58,619 bases of DNA from Acinetobacter sp. P8-3-8 (GCF_000214135.1 NZ_AFIE01000018.1:1-58619); one strand, 5' to 3'. Positions 36,862 through 46,740 are shown, counted from the first letter of the stretch. Notes: generated by a model not told the origin, from the sequence alone. Numbers and translations are program-made.

Positions 36862-38367
36862 TTATAAACCTTTGGTTGTTATTTTCATATGCTGAATCAG
36901 CATACCATCGATAGCAGCTGATCCTAAGTTCACCGCTGATGCACCTTTACCAAATGATACACCCACAGCTGATGCTGATTTATCTGCAGTGACTAAATTT
37001 TTAACTGGATCATATAAGGTACTTCCGATGGTGATACTACTATGTGTTGCATTCAGCCCTTGATATCCAGCCAAAGCACTCGTCCCACATTGAAAAACAT
37101 TACACGTTGAACCTAAATACGTTGTTGATGTTGGATTATCATAGTCCGTGTAAATTTTATTATAGATATCAGCTTTATTTGGGATTCGAGCAAGCTCTAA
37201 ACTAAAGTTCGTCCCATCGGTACCCAAAATAAGTGGTTGATAAAGCGACCCCAAAACTAAATTGCTATTCAGATTATAAATATATATACCTTCAGTAGCA
37301 TCAAAGACTGGAGCAGTTGTTGCATTCAAAGCAGGTGTGGTTAATAACCCTTGAGCCACTGGTGTAGTACAACCATTTACATTCCCAACACCACACTCTT
37401 GCGTACTTAATCTTAAGACTCTAGACATATTAGGAGAACTTATATTCAACCCTCTAGAATCGCCACTATTTAATCGTATAACACCAGCCAAACCTAAAGT
37501 ATTGTTATAGAACGTACTTAAACCATTACTATTGGTCGCACCATTAAGCGTTTGAAACAATTGGATTCGGCTACCATTGATACTAAAATCATTCCAAACA
37601 GCTTGTAATCGCAATCTATTTGCACGAGTTGCATCTGATGCCCCTCCATACATTTGACCTAGATTATATAGTGCTGGATCAGTTTCCCCTTTGCTTTGAT
37701 CTAAAACAAAAGCATCCGCCCATAAACCAAGTTTTAAACGATAAGCATCTGCTCCAAGAGGATCTGGATTTGTCACTACCGTACCACTACTGTTATAAGT
37801 ATATTCATATAATGGCGCTTCAAGTGCTAAAAAAGAAACCGAACCTTTATCCGTATTTGGTGTTGTTCCATCCGGTGTAAATGTAGGAACATTATTTTGC
37901 GTACCCACTCTTAACAACCACGGGTTTGCAGCAGTACCCCAACTTGAAATTTTTGCAGCAGCTTCACTCGATGCAATTCTCGAGTTGCTATTTCCATCAG
38001 ATTTTGAAAGCGCCAAACCATAAAGATATAAATCTGCTTTTCCTACAGAGTGATCTGAACTATTCACAAGATTATCTTTGTTTGTGTCTTGCGTTGTTTG
38101 TGTAAGAGGACCTACAGGAATGTAATGAATATAACCTGTATCTTTAGTACGGTCTGAAAAAAGTGTAGCTTTGGTCTCATTTGGACCCGCACCACGGAAT
38201 ACCATATAAGCGTCCTGAGGCAATAGCGCTATCCCCTCACCTGTGGTATCACTTAGTTTTTCATCACTCATCGCTTCAAGTGCGAAGCAAGAACTGCTTA
38301 TACATAAACCTATAAAACTCGCCAAAACGGTTTTATGAAATGTTACCGTATAATTGAGTGTAGTCAT
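36862..38367 (-). CDS. Exported DUF6160-like protein, first gene of three-gene operon
   Basis: The 501-residue product has a signal peptide ending SSSCFA and then LEAMSDEKLSDTTGEGIALL, the shared motif of the block with GEG in place of GQ. The mature chain is rich in Asn, Thr, Ser and Gly. Cys pairs are seen in ECGVGNVNGC and TCNVFQC. No membrane segment follows the signal peptide. GGAAGG precedes the ATG. It starts the unit 501-229-807, whose members overlap in spacing like an operon. The function is unknown; an envelope or surface location is inferred from the signal peptide and composition. Confidence 0.65.
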   Translation of the reverse strand: MTTLNYTVTFHKTVLASFIGLCISSSCFALEAMSDEKLSDTTGEGIALLPQDAYMVFRGAGPNETKATLFSDRTKDTGYIHYIPVGPLTQTTQDTNKDNLVNSSDHSVGKADLYLYGLALSKSDGNSNSRIASSEAAAKISSWGTAANPWLLRVGTQNNVPTFTPDGTTPNTDKGSVSFLALEAPLYEYTYNSSGTVVTNPDPLGADAYRLKLGLWADAFVLDQSKGETDPALYNLGQMYGGASDATRANRLRLQAVWNDFSINGSRIQLFQTLNGATNSNGLSTFYNNTLGLAGVIRLNSGDSRGLNISSPNMSRVLRLSTQECGVGNVNGCTTPVAQGLLTTPALNATTAPVFDATEGIYIYNLNSNLVLGSLYQPLILGTDGTNFSLELARIPNKADIYNKIYTDYDNPTSTTYLGSTCNVFQCGTSALAGYQGLNATHSSITIGSTLYDPVKNLVTADKSASAVGVSFGKGASAVNLGSAAIDGMLIQHMKITTKGL

Positions 38368-38564
38368 CTGTGACCTTCCTGTGTTATACGATGCTCCGCA
38401 CCATATTTTATTTTATTTCTATATTTTCAGATTAACCTGTACAAACCTCAATCCTTGTTTATACAGTTTTGTTATCTATATCACACTTTATCATATGCAA
38501 TATTTTGTATTATGACAAAACTTTTTGGACAAAATATATAACTTTCCGATAAACGAATTTTAAC

Positions 38565-38602
38565 CAATAAAAAAGCAATAATAATTAACTTTTATTGCTT
38601 TT
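38565..38602 (-). terminator. AT-rich terminator hairpin of the 450-residue paralogue
   Basis: AAAAGCAATAA and TTATTGCTTTT pair around a ten-base loop; minus-strand reading runs on as TTTATTGG. It lies 18 bases past the stop codon at 38620. Confidence 0.65.
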
Positions 38603-38619
38603 GAAGAACACTAAATGAA

Positions 38620-39972
38620 TTAACAAAATTTTAAATTACCATAACAATTACGATAAGGTTGTTCCAATAAAGTAATATTTCCATCTCTTGCATTTGAACT
38701 AGAAGCGATATTACTTACTAAACTACTTACTTTGTCTGAAATATTCAGTGTAAAAGCATCTTGAAGATACATACTCCAACCTTTACTCACGGCAGCAGCA
38801 TAATCTGGATATTGTATATTTTGTGCAGATAGCGCAATACCAAATGTATTTGAATTCACATCTATTTGATGAACATTACTTAAGTTATAAGGCATTTGAT
38901 AGGTGCTTAAACCCGAAACTGTAGTTCCTAAACCTGTCGCTAACTGTTGCTTAATATAATCAGAAATCCCTCCTCTTAATACTGGTAATAGTGCATTACC
39001 GATGTTAGCACCAAAAGATCCAGAGCAAATACCAATGATCCTTACACAAGAGTTACTCGTATTCAGCTCTAGCGCTGGAGATGTTGAAGTACCATACATA
39101 ATATCATCCACAACAGCACTCAAATTCAAACCTTGTATTTTTGCCTGAGTTACACGATTTCCGACCACAGAAACAATCAAACCATTCCGACTAACAGTTG
39201 AATAATTCGCCGTAATTTCACTATATTTAACCGAAGCCAAGCCTAGGTTTAAAATTGTTGCATCATCCAAACCTAAAAAAGCACTTGGTGTAGATATCGC
39301 CCTCTGATTCCATGTATCTGATCTCACAGGAGAAACATTCGTCTCACCTTGCATTGTTAAGTTTGATTTTCCTGTAAAATAACCACTAAAAGTATTTAAA
39401 CTCCCAATAGATAATGGACCTTCTGCTTTTTCTGCACCAATACGAACACCAACCACCTCTCGAGTAGAGGCGCTATTCGGATTTTTAATCGCAAATTGAA
39501 AATATGGATTTGTTAAAACAAAATCCTTCATATTTTTCTGATTACCAATAGAGTTATTACTATCAAGACCCGTAGGTTGCTTCGGATTTGTCGTTGTAGT
39601 TGTAATACAGTAACCAGATGCTCCTGTTATACAACCGAATGAGATATTATCTAAATCCAAATCGCAAGCATCTGCACCATTTGAACCACCACAACCTAAT
39701 TGCAATTTTTTGATATTAGTATTCAGCTCTAGTTCAGCTTCGAGGCCTAATTTATAAAAACCAATGTTTGCGCTTCCACCTGCACGCTGTCTTTCCAAAT
39801 TTGCTGTATCTGTAGGTGCAATATATGACAAACTCATAAGTGCTTGACCTGTTGTTTCAGAAAGCTGCTCATCAGACAGACTCATCAACGTCGTTGACGT
39901 GGCATGCGTCAAAGGCATTGCAAAAGCACTTAGAGTCAAGAGTGTTAAATATAATGGTTTTATTCTAAACAT
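38620..39972 (-). CDS. Exported DUF6160-like paralogue 1 (NCYGxxKFC C-terminus)
   Basis: From the second ATG (39972; AAGGAG sits 6 bases upstream, but abuts the first ATG at 39978) the product has 450 residues. After a signal peptide comes MSLSDEQLSETTGQALMSLS, followed by YIAP, DTANLE, RAGG, IGFYKLGLEAEL and IKKLQLGCGG. These are shared almost residue for residue with the genes at 42662 and 44419. The C-terminus is NCYGNLKFC, also shared. Between these ends the paralogues diverge. It has several Cys pairs. The role is unknown; it is probably a disulfide-stabilised outer-surface protein. Confidence 0.68.
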   Translation of the reverse strand: MFRIKPLYLTLLTLSAFAMPLTHATSTTLMSLSDEQLSETTGQALMSLSYIAPTDTANLERQRAGGSANIGFYKLGLEAELELNTNIKKLQLGCGGSNGADACDLDLDNISFGCITGASGYCITTTTTNPKQPTGLDSNNSIGNQKNMKDFVLTNPYFQFAIKNPNSASTREVVGVRIGAEKAEGPLSIGSLNTFSGYFTGKSNLTMQGETNVSPVRSDTWNQRAISTPSAFLGLDDATILNLGLASVKYSEITANYSTVSRNGLIVSVVGNRVTQAKIQGLNLSAVVDDIMYGTSTSPALELNTSNSCVRIIGICSGSFGANIGNALLPVLRGGISDYIKQQLATGLGTTVSGLSTYQMPYNLSNVHQIDVNSNTFGIALSAQNIQYPDYAAAVSKGWSMYLQDAFTLNISDKVSSLVSNIASSSNARDGNITLLEQPYRNCYGNLKFC

Positions 39973-40751
39973 GAACATCTCCTTATTTTGATCAACTGTG
40001 CTGAAAATCGAGCTATACAGCTCAAACCCTAAAAGTTTAGATAAACTTTATAAAATTCAAAACACACAGCTACCAAGATCCTTTTTTATTCAAAAATTAA
40101 TAATTATGTGACAAATTTAACATTAAAAACTTATAAGTACATTTTTTCCCGATGAGCAAACCGAAAATTAATTAATTTTACTTAATTATTAACATTAAAA
40201 ATATTTTATTATTTAAGCTAAAATTACGGAGATTAAATTAATACATTAAAGATTTTTATATGATTTTTAATACTTCAAGCCTCAAGGTGACTATCTTTTT
40301 ACTCTATTATCATCATAAAAGTTAGATTAGAAAAAATGATACAAAAAGTGTCTTTAAACAAGATAAATGGTAAAGTGCCCGTTTTGTAAAAATATAAAAC
40401 ACACAATAAAAAGAATAATTTTATCCCTTTAAGTTTTGAGCTATAAACGACTCAAGTAATTATTTGCATCGAATCAAACATTCAAACAGACAATAGTTAA
40501 TAAAAATAATTACTAAATTAAAATCATATAGTTATAGTTTTTTTCATTTATAAAAAATCATTATCAGATAAAGCGTACTCAGATTCAAAGTTAGTAAAAA
40601 CACAGCTTTTGATTTGTATATTTTTACGGTAATTTTACAAAAGAAGTTGTAATCAAAATTGTAGACACCCTCATATAGTTAAATTTATCAGTTTTTGCTA
40701 TTGCTTGATTTTTAACCTAGACTCCAATTTCACAATTATAAGGGTATTAAA
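39973..40751. other. Long AT-rich intergenic region
   Basis: Nearly 780 bases without a gene I can support. It is extremely AT-rich, with many short A and T runs. It must hold the divergent promoters of the 450-residue paralogue (minus) and the DUF4882-like gene (plus). Such AT-rich stretches are frequent targets of H-NS-type silencers, but no specific site can be claimed. Confidence 0.5.
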
Positions 40752-41528
40752 ATGAAAAAATTAACAATAGCATTATTAACGGGTTTGATTAGCACGAGTG
40801 GATGGAGTGCTTGTACATATAATTTTGATGCAAATCAAACACAGATTACACAAGCATTTAATGGAGCCTCAAAATTCCCAAATGTGAATAGTTCAAAAGT
40901 AGATTTCAACTTCACACCCTCTACAAATGACATAGTTTATGCCGCTTTTAGCAGTACATTTGCCAATGCTTTAGCTCAATCTAGAAAAAGCTTTTGGCAA
41001 ACAACTGGTGATAAACTTATTCAAACAACAGGAATATTAGCTTTTGAATTTAAAATAAAAGTACCCAATTACACTTTACCTCAAGGTGAAACACTTATTT
41101 TATTTCCAATAGGAGTGAGTGGGACAACAAGTGGAAATCAAAACTCATTCATGATCATGATCATGCAAGGAAATAATAATGATGATTCTACTGCATTTCA
41201 TATTGCAGCAGGGGCTTACGGAAGTACTTCACAAGTTACAGAACCCCTTGTAACAACACTTTCTGGTTTCCAAAAGTTCGGTTTTTACATTAATCAAGAT
41301 ACCAAACAAATTGGCTTAACAGTCAATGGTGTAAATAAAGGCTATATCGGAACCTACTCTACTCCAGCAACAAATTTTGCTGCTGACTTTACCGCTCTAA
41401 TAAAACCATTAGCAACAAATGCTTCAGTTTTAGATCAAAATGTTTCACTTGAACTTATTACCGATCATAATAGTTTAACGGAACCATTTCCTTTAGGCTC
41501 AAAAGATATTTGTGGGAATGTTATTTAA
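40752..41528 (+). CDS. Exported DUF4882-like protein A
   Basis: The 258-residue product has a signal peptide ending SGWSA and then CTYNFDANQTQI. It shares with the gene at 41647 the patterns AFEFKIKVP, FGFYINQDTKQIG, NGVNKGYIGTYS, LELITD and a final DIC motif. This resembles the Acinetobacter DUF4882 family, whose fold looks lectin- or jellyroll-like by strand pattern; both statements are tentative. Cys21 and the near-terminal Cys could form a disulfide tying the ends. AAGGG lies before the ATG. It points toward its paralogue, inside the DUF6160-like block. Confidence 0.62.
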   Translation: MKKLTIALLTGLISTSGWSACTYNFDANQTQITQAFNGASKFPNVNSSKVDFNFTPSTNDIVYAAFSSTFANALAQSRKSFWQTTGDKLIQTTGILAFEFKIKVPNYTLPQGETLILFPIGVSGTTSGNQNSFMIMIMQGNNNDDSTAFHIAAGAYGSTSQVTEPLVTTLSGFQKFGFYINQDTKQIGLTVNGVNKGYIGTYSTPATNFAADFTALIKPLATNASVLDQNVSLELITDHNSLTEPFPLGSKDICGNVI

Positions 41529-41646
41529 TTGACCATTCTCTTTTAAAAATATAATTTTAAATTTATATAAGACACTTAAAGCAACAAGTTAAACATCTTA
41601 CTTGTTGCCTTAAGCTAAGATTCCTCTTTTTACTAACTTCAATAAC

Positions 41647-42414
41647 TTAAAATATTAAAAGCGCATTACAAATATCTGTTGCTCCAGTTGGGTAATTTTT
41701 CTTCAGTAAAGTAGCGTCGGTAATTAATTCAACAGAAAGTTCTTTATTCGCATCCTGTGCAGTTGCACCTGTATAGTTTGAACCGACCATAAAGTATATA
41801 TTTTTTAATTTTGAAGAATAAGAATGCGCATAGCCTTGATTTACACCATTAAATATCACACCCACTTGCTGTGAGTTTTGATTAAAATAAATACCAAAAT
41901 GTTGATAACCATCTGCAGTATTTTGAGGCTGTAGCACAATTGGAGCCCCCACACTGTTATTTGTGCCACTCTCCATTACTGAGACATAAAAGCTATTCGT
42001 TGCACCTAATTTTTGATACATAAGCATAATGGCAAGCCCATCACCATTTTCCATTTTACCCATTGCACCTGCAGGAAACATATTTAACATTGTTCCGCTG
42101 TCTGAAATTTTTGGTAATTTAATTTTAAACTCAAAAGCTTTAATACCATTTATTGTTAGATTTCTATCACCATTTACAACCTGAGTATTAGGTGGTGAAT
42201 TTAACATTCTGCGGGCTATCGTTTTACTCATCGCCGCATAAACTTTTTCACCCAACTCAATCTTGTATGAAACTTTACTACCTAAAACTGCTTGAAAACG
42301 ATTAGCACCACCAGCTTGCAAATCTTGTTGAGTTGCATTAAAACTGTAATTACACACTGACCATCCACTTGTACTTATTGCACCTACCATAAATCCTAAT
42401 AATATTTTCTTCAT
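41647..42414 (-). CDS. Exported DUF4882-like protein B
   Basis: The 255-residue product is a paralogue of the protein at 40752, transcribed toward it. The signal peptide ends ISTSGWS and is followed by VCNYSFNATQQDL. AFEFKIKLP, FGIYFNQNSQQVG, NGVNQGYAHSYS, ELITD and DIC recur in the same order. The N-terminal and C-terminal Cys are conserved. Overall identity looks moderate, so the duplication is not recent. Function is unknown; an extracellular or periplasmic carbohydrate-binding role would fit the fold guess but is not shown. Confidence 0.62.
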   Translation of the reverse strand: MKKILLGFMVGAISTSGWSVCNYSFNATQQDLQAGGANRFQAVLGSKVSYKIELGEKVYAAMSKTIARRMLNSPPNTQVVNGDRNLTINGIKAFEFKIKLPKISDSGTMLNMFPAGAMGKMENGDGLAIMLMYQKLGATNSFYVSVMESGTNNSVGAPIVLQPQNTADGYQHFGIYFNQNSQQVGVIFNGVNQGYAHSYSSKLKNIYFMVGSNYTGATAQDANKELSVELITDATLLKKNYPTGATDICNALLIF

Positions 42415-42616
42415 CGTTATATACTCATTACTTATTGTGAATTAAAACTATAAAATAAAAATTTATTTTTTATTAAAACTTCAGATGAAAGGCAAATGTT
42501 ATTTATATTTATATAATTTTGAGAATAAAAAACTACCAAAAGCATCTTTACACTCCTGGCCGAAAACTACTTCGATCGTTCAACTTTAATCTTAATAAGA
42601 CTACTCAAACTTAAAC

Positions 42617-42641
42617 AATAAAAAAGCAGCCGAAGCTGCTT
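42617..42641 (-). terminator. Terminator of DUF6160-like paralogue 2
   Basis: AAGCAGC, loop CGAA, GCTGCTT, then TTTTTATTG in minus-strand reading. Nearly the same hairpin follows paralogue 3 at 44383. Confidence 0.85.
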
Positions 42642-42661
42642 ATAAAAATTAAGGCTCTAGA

Positions 42662-44086
42662 CTAGCAGAATTTCATTGATCCATAACAGTTAGGAACAAA
42701 ACTCTGAGCACTCAAAACCTGATTATTCAATGGAAAATCTACAAAAGTTTGCGGCGTCCCAACTGGAGCTCCATTTCCTGGACCTAGATATACTGTTGGT
42801 ATATTTAAAACTGTTCCAAATAAACACCCAGTAAGACTACACCGTGGAGGATAATTATATAATGCGCCATTAATTGTTGTATTACCTGTATCACCTGGAT
42901 TTCCCAAAGCTTGTTTTAAACTAGAATCAGGAATATCCACATTATTACTTGGACTAATATTACCAATATCTACACCGCCACCAAATGCTAACCACCATCC
43001 TTGTTGTGCAATATTTGCTGCTGCTGCACCAGGCCATTGAATATTTTTACTCTGAAGTGACAAAGAAAAAGAGTTACCATTCACTGGTATTTTATGAATT
43101 AGCCCTAAATTTTGATTGACATTCACATTCGCTTTAAGGTTAGCAATCGTCCCACTTACACCTTCCTTCAAAGGTAAGCCCAAAGCAGTAGCTGTAACAC
43201 AACTCGTTTCCTGCCCTGCTGGGCATTTGAATGTGATATTACCAATATTGGCAATACCTGTAAGCTGTACTGCTGTCTGACGCTTACCATTAACCAATGC
43301 TGGGTTAGTTGTAAAGTTTGCTTGAGCACTACTGAGCTCAATATTATAAGTGGAAGCCGTATAATCTACAGGCGCCCACCCTCCCACACATGTCCCGAAG
43401 GCCACAAAACCGATACACATTTCCACACGCCCAGTCATATTTCCAATAACTTGGGTCATATTTCTTGGATTTGTTACAGCTGTACCACTTGCAGAATTTA
43501 GCTCCATATAACCACTTAAGCTGTTAATACCATTCGGTATACCAACTTTTTGAGCTGTTTGTGAGTTTTCTGTACCGAACGTTAGCATTCCCAGAACACT
43601 TTCAGCGCTTAAACGTAATCCTTGAATAGAACGAGTAGAGGCTGAGTTGGGATTTTTAATTGCGAACTCTATGAAAGGATTTGTTAACACAGCATCAGAT
43701 GCAACCCTTGCTTGTCTATTTGCCGCAGTATCTACAGTATCGCTAACAATTCCACTTAAACTGAAATTATCAATATCAATGTCACAAGCCCCTGCACCAT
43801 TTACACCACCACATCCTAACTGCATTTTTTTAATATTCGCATTAATTGATAAATCAGCTTCCAAGCCTAATCTATAAAAGCCAATACCAGTATCACCACC
43901 ACTACGTTTTGCTTCTAAATTAGCTGTATCACTAGGCGCAATATAAGACAAACTCATCAATGCCTGACCCGTGGTATTAGACAATTGCTGATCTGTCATC
44001 GGTTGTAGGTTACCAGCATGAGAAGAATTGATTGCTAAGCTACCAAATACTAACAATGCAATATTTAAATGTTTTAACTGGAACAT
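42662..44086 (-). CDS. Exported DUF6160-like paralogue 2 (NCYGSMKFC C-terminus)
   Basis: The 474-residue product has a signal peptide ending SSHA, then NLQPMTDQQLSNTTGQALMS and the long conserved block through IKKMQLGCGGVNGAGACDID. It shares with paralogue 3 a further stretch: NRQARVASDA, NPFIEFAIKNPNSASTR and LGMLTFG. The C-terminus is SFVPNCYGSMKFC. The middle third differs between paralogues and carries extra Cys residues (FVAFGTCVGG, CPAGQETSC). Its own terminator and a 240-bp upstream spacer suggest independent transcription. Probable exported surface protein; role unknown. Confidence 0.68.
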   Translation of the reverse strand: MFQLKHLNIALLVFGSLAINSSHAGNLQPMTDQQLSNTTGQALMSLSYIAPSDTANLEAKRSGGDTGIGFYRLGLEADLSINANIKKMQLGCGGVNGAGACDIDIDNFSLSGIVSDTVDTAANRQARVASDAVLTNPFIEFAIKNPNSASTRSIQGLRLSAESVLGMLTFGTENSQTAQKVGIPNGINSLSGYMELNSASGTAVTNPRNMTQVIGNMTGRVEMCIGFVAFGTCVGGWAPVDYTASTYNIELSSAQANFTTNPALVNGKRQTAVQLTGIANIGNITFKCPAGQETSCVTATALGLPLKEGVSGTIANLKANVNVNQNLGLIHKIPVNGNSFSLSLQSKNIQWPGAAAANIAQQGWWLAFGGGVDIGNISPSNNVDIPDSSLKQALGNPGDTGNTTINGALYNYPPRCSLTGCLFGTVLNIPTVYLGPGNGAPVGTPQTFVDFPLNNQVLSAQSFVPNCYGSMKFC

Positions 44087-44418
44087 AATATGCTTCCATC
44101 CTTAGTAAAGCTTTGGCTTTATTTTTATTCCTTTGCTAAAAATGTTTATTCAAACCATGTATATAACAATTTGAATAAATAACATGAAATCTATCACATA
44201 AATTTTAGCGTATATATAATGGTCATTTTTACCATAAAAAATTTAAAAACCGAAATTAAAAAAGAAATTCCCGATAAAAAACAAAAAATTAATTAAATCT
44301 AAATAATAATTAAATAAAAACTAAATAAAATATTATATGAATAATAAAAATAAAATCACACTTAACTTTTCAAAAATTAAATAAAAAAGCAGCCAAAGCT
44401 GCTTATATAAATATTAAA
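44087..44418. other. AT-rich spacer between DUF6160-like paralogues 2 and 3
   Basis: This 332-base spacer holds the promoter region of paralogue 2 and, at 44383-44404, the terminator of paralogue 3. Nothing else was recognised. Confidence 0.45.
44383..44404 (-). terminator. Terminator of DUF6160-like paralogue 3
   Basis: AAGCAGC, loop CAAA, GCTGCTT, then TTTTTATTT in minus-strand reading. Almost identical to the hairpin at 42617, so the gene and its terminator were duplicated together. Confidence 0.85.
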
Positions 44419-45828
44419 TTAGCAAAATTTTAAAGAACCATAACAGTTAGGCACGAAACTTTGCCCCGCAAGCTTGATTGGATCGAGTTTAAACGGAACT
44501 GACGTATTTGGTAGATTAACTGTACCTATAGATAAGCTACCACCAAAGCAGCTGAACCCAGAACAATAAGCCATCGCCCCACCTTCATTATAATGTTTAT
44601 ATAATGCACAATTGATACCTGCCGCATTTCCATTCGAACAGCCTTGAGGTCCCATCGCATCTGCTAAGACAGAGTTTGGAATATCTAAATTATTGGCAGG
44701 TGTCAACTTACCAACCTCTACAGGATTATCAAAAGCCATCCACCACCCCTTTAAAGCAGCAGCTTTCATTCCAGGCCATTGAAGCGTTTGACTTTGCAAA
44801 GATAACGAAAAAGGGCTATCTACTTTAACTTTATGAACATAACCCAAACTTTCATCCATACTTAAAGCTGCCTGCAATCCAGTTATCGTACCATCAATAT
44901 CTTTCGTCATATTGAGATCTATAGCTCCAATAACGTCCTGAATATTAATAGCTAATCCTTTTTGGAAAAAGCTCATTGGTTGAATATATGCTGTGCCAGT
45001 CACAGGTACCGATTTCAATCGGCTTCCATAAACTGTTGTTTCATTTGTACTAAATGGAGCAGTCGTACTATTTAACGTAATATTATAATTACTAGCGACA
45101 TAATTACGGATACCAATCCACAGAAAATCAACATCTACTCGTCCAGTCATGCTTTTACCAGTATCCGCTTGTGTCATATTACGACCGTTAACAGTTGCAA
45201 TTCCTGCACAACCATTAGGATTTGATGCAGCCATACTTGCATTACATCCTTGTGCAGCAATTTGCATATAACCGCTCATCGAATTAATACCATTTGGTGT
45301 ATCAGAATTTTCTTTCCCAAATGTCAGCATTCCTAAAGCATTTTCTGCGCTTAATCTTATCCCCTTTATCTCCCGAGTAGAGGCTTGATTAGGATTCTGA
45401 ATTGCAAACTGTATAAACGGGTTTTTTAAAATAGCATCTGAAGCGACACGTGCTTGTCTATTTGCACTTGTATCACTAACTGCATCAACTACACCGCTTA
45501 AACTAAAATTATCAATATCAATATCACAATCTCCTGGGCCATTTGCCCCACCGCAACCCAATTGGAGTTTTTTGATATTTGCATTAATCTCTAAATCAGC
45601 TTCCAAACCTAATTTATAAAACCCGATATTTGTATTACCACCAGCACGTTTTGCTTCAAGGTTATCTGTATCTGCGGGAGCCACATAAGTCAAACTCATC
45701 AGAGCCTGTCCTGTGACCTCAGACATTTGCTGTTCTGTCATGGGCTCTAAACTAACAGCATGAACACAATTCATCAAAAAACTATTAAATACAAATAATG
45801 CAAAACTTAAATGTTTAAACTGAAACAT
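44419..45828 (-). CDS. Exported DUF6160-like paralogue 3 (NCYGSLKFC C-terminus)
   Basis: The 469-residue product has a signal peptide (start MFQFKHLSFALFVFNSF), then SLEPMTEQQMSEVTGQALMS and the same conserved block (IGFYKLGLEADLEINANIKK, LQLGCGGANG) as its paralogues. It is closest to paralogue 2 over the first 160 residues and at the C-terminus (SFVPNCYGSLKFC). The middle has its own Cys set (CSNGNAAGINC, CSGFSC). The first gene of the tandem series on the minus strand. It is likely exported and disulfide-linked; function unknown. Confidence 0.68.
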   Translation of the reverse strand: MFQFKHLSFALFVFNSFLMNCVHAVSLEPMTEQQMSEVTGQALMSLTYVAPADTDNLEAKRAGGNTNIGFYKLGLEADLEINANIKKLQLGCGGANGPGDCDIDIDNFSLSGVVDAVSDTSANRQARVASDAILKNPFIQFAIQNPNQASTREIKGIRLSAENALGMLTFGKENSDTPNGINSMSGYMQIAAQGCNASMAASNPNGCAGIATVNGRNMTQADTGKSMTGRVDVDFLWIGIRNYVASNYNITLNSTTAPFSTNETTVYGSRLKSVPVTGTAYIQPMSFFQKGLAINIQDVIGAIDLNMTKDIDGTITGLQAALSMDESLGYVHKVKVDSPFSLSLQSQTLQWPGMKAAALKGWWMAFDNPVEVGKLTPANNLDIPNSVLADAMGPQGCSNGNAAGINCALYKHYNEGGAMAYCSGFSCFGGSLSIGTVNLPNTSVPFKLDPIKLAGQSFVPNCYGSLKFC

Positions 45829-46170
45829 AGTATGCTTCTATCCCCTATCAAGCTTAAATTTTATTTTTATTTCTTCGCTAAAATCTGTATTTTAATAATA
45901 CAAATATGAAAACTATCACGTAAATTTTAACGAATATAGAATGATAGCTTTTACCATACAAATAAAAAATACATAAAATAAAAAGCAATATTTCGGATGA
46001 ATAACAATATTTTAATATCAACTAAATCATAGTTATAATTTTAATAAACAATAAATAAAATAAAAAACTATAAAATTATGCAAATTAAATCGCATTTTTA
46101 TTCCAACAAAAAAAAGAGTAAATGATCGTGATCATTTACTCTTTTTAAATTTAAAGATATATAGAGAATT
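45829..46170. other. Spacer between paralogue 3 and dcd
   Basis: Very AT-rich region with the promoter of paralogue 3 and, at 46110-46147, the terminator of dcd. No gene is supported. Confidence 0.45.
46110..46147 (-). terminator. Terminator after dcd
   Basis: AAAAAGAGTAAATGATC and GATCATTTACTCTTTTT form a 17-bp inverted repeat separated by two bases, with A and T runs at both sides. It is 24 bases beyond the dcd stop codon. Confidence 0.85.
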
Positions 46171-46740
46171 TTAAGCCTTCGGCAAAGTAACACCTGTTTG
46201 GCCTTGGTATTTACCACCACGGTCTTTATAAGAAGTTTCGCAGACTTCATCAGACTCAAAAAATAACATTTGAGCCACACCTTCGCCTGCATAAATACGT
46301 GCAGGCAAGTTCGTTGTATTAGAAAATTCCAAAGTCACATGACCTTCCCACTCAGGTTCAAGTGGCGTAACATTCACAATAATGCCACAACGTGCATAGG
46401 TTGATTTACCTAAGCAAACGGTCAAAACATTACGTGGAATACGGAAATATTCAACGGTACGTGCTAAAGCGAACGAGTTCGGCGGGATGATGCATACATC
46501 AGACTCAATGTCGATAAAGCTTTTATCATCAAAGTTTTTAGGATCAACAATCGCAGAGTGAACATTGGTAAATACTTTAAACTCACGTGCACAACGGACA
46601 TCATAACCATAGCTAGACACGCCATACGAAATGAGTTTTTCACCATTTGCATCATAACGGACTTGGTTTTCTGCATACGGTTCAATCATGCCGTGTTTTT
46701 CGCTCATTTCACGAATCCAACGATCAGACTTAATTGCCAT
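46171..46740 (-). CDS. dcd: Dcd, dCTP deaminase
   Basis: The 189-residue product is full length. Family motifs include [16 protein letters not shown] (about 43-58), [23 protein letters not shown] with the catalytic Glu (in [16 protein letters not shown]), and the C-terminal [12 protein letters not shown] nucleotide-binding tail. It deaminates dCTP to dUTP for thymidylate synthesis. It is a single-gene unit between the DUF6160-like block and a LysE-type gene and marks the return to core genes. Confidence 0.96.
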   Translation of the reverse strand: MAIKSDRWIREMSEKHGMIEPYAENQVRYDANGEKLISYGVSSYGYDVRCAREFKVFTNVHSAIVDPKNFDDKSFIDIESDVCIIPPNSFALARTVEYFRIPRNVLTVCLGKSTYARCGIIVNVTPLEPEWEGHVTLEFSNTTNLPARIYAGEGVAQMLFFESDEVCETSYKDRGGKYQGQTGVTLPKA

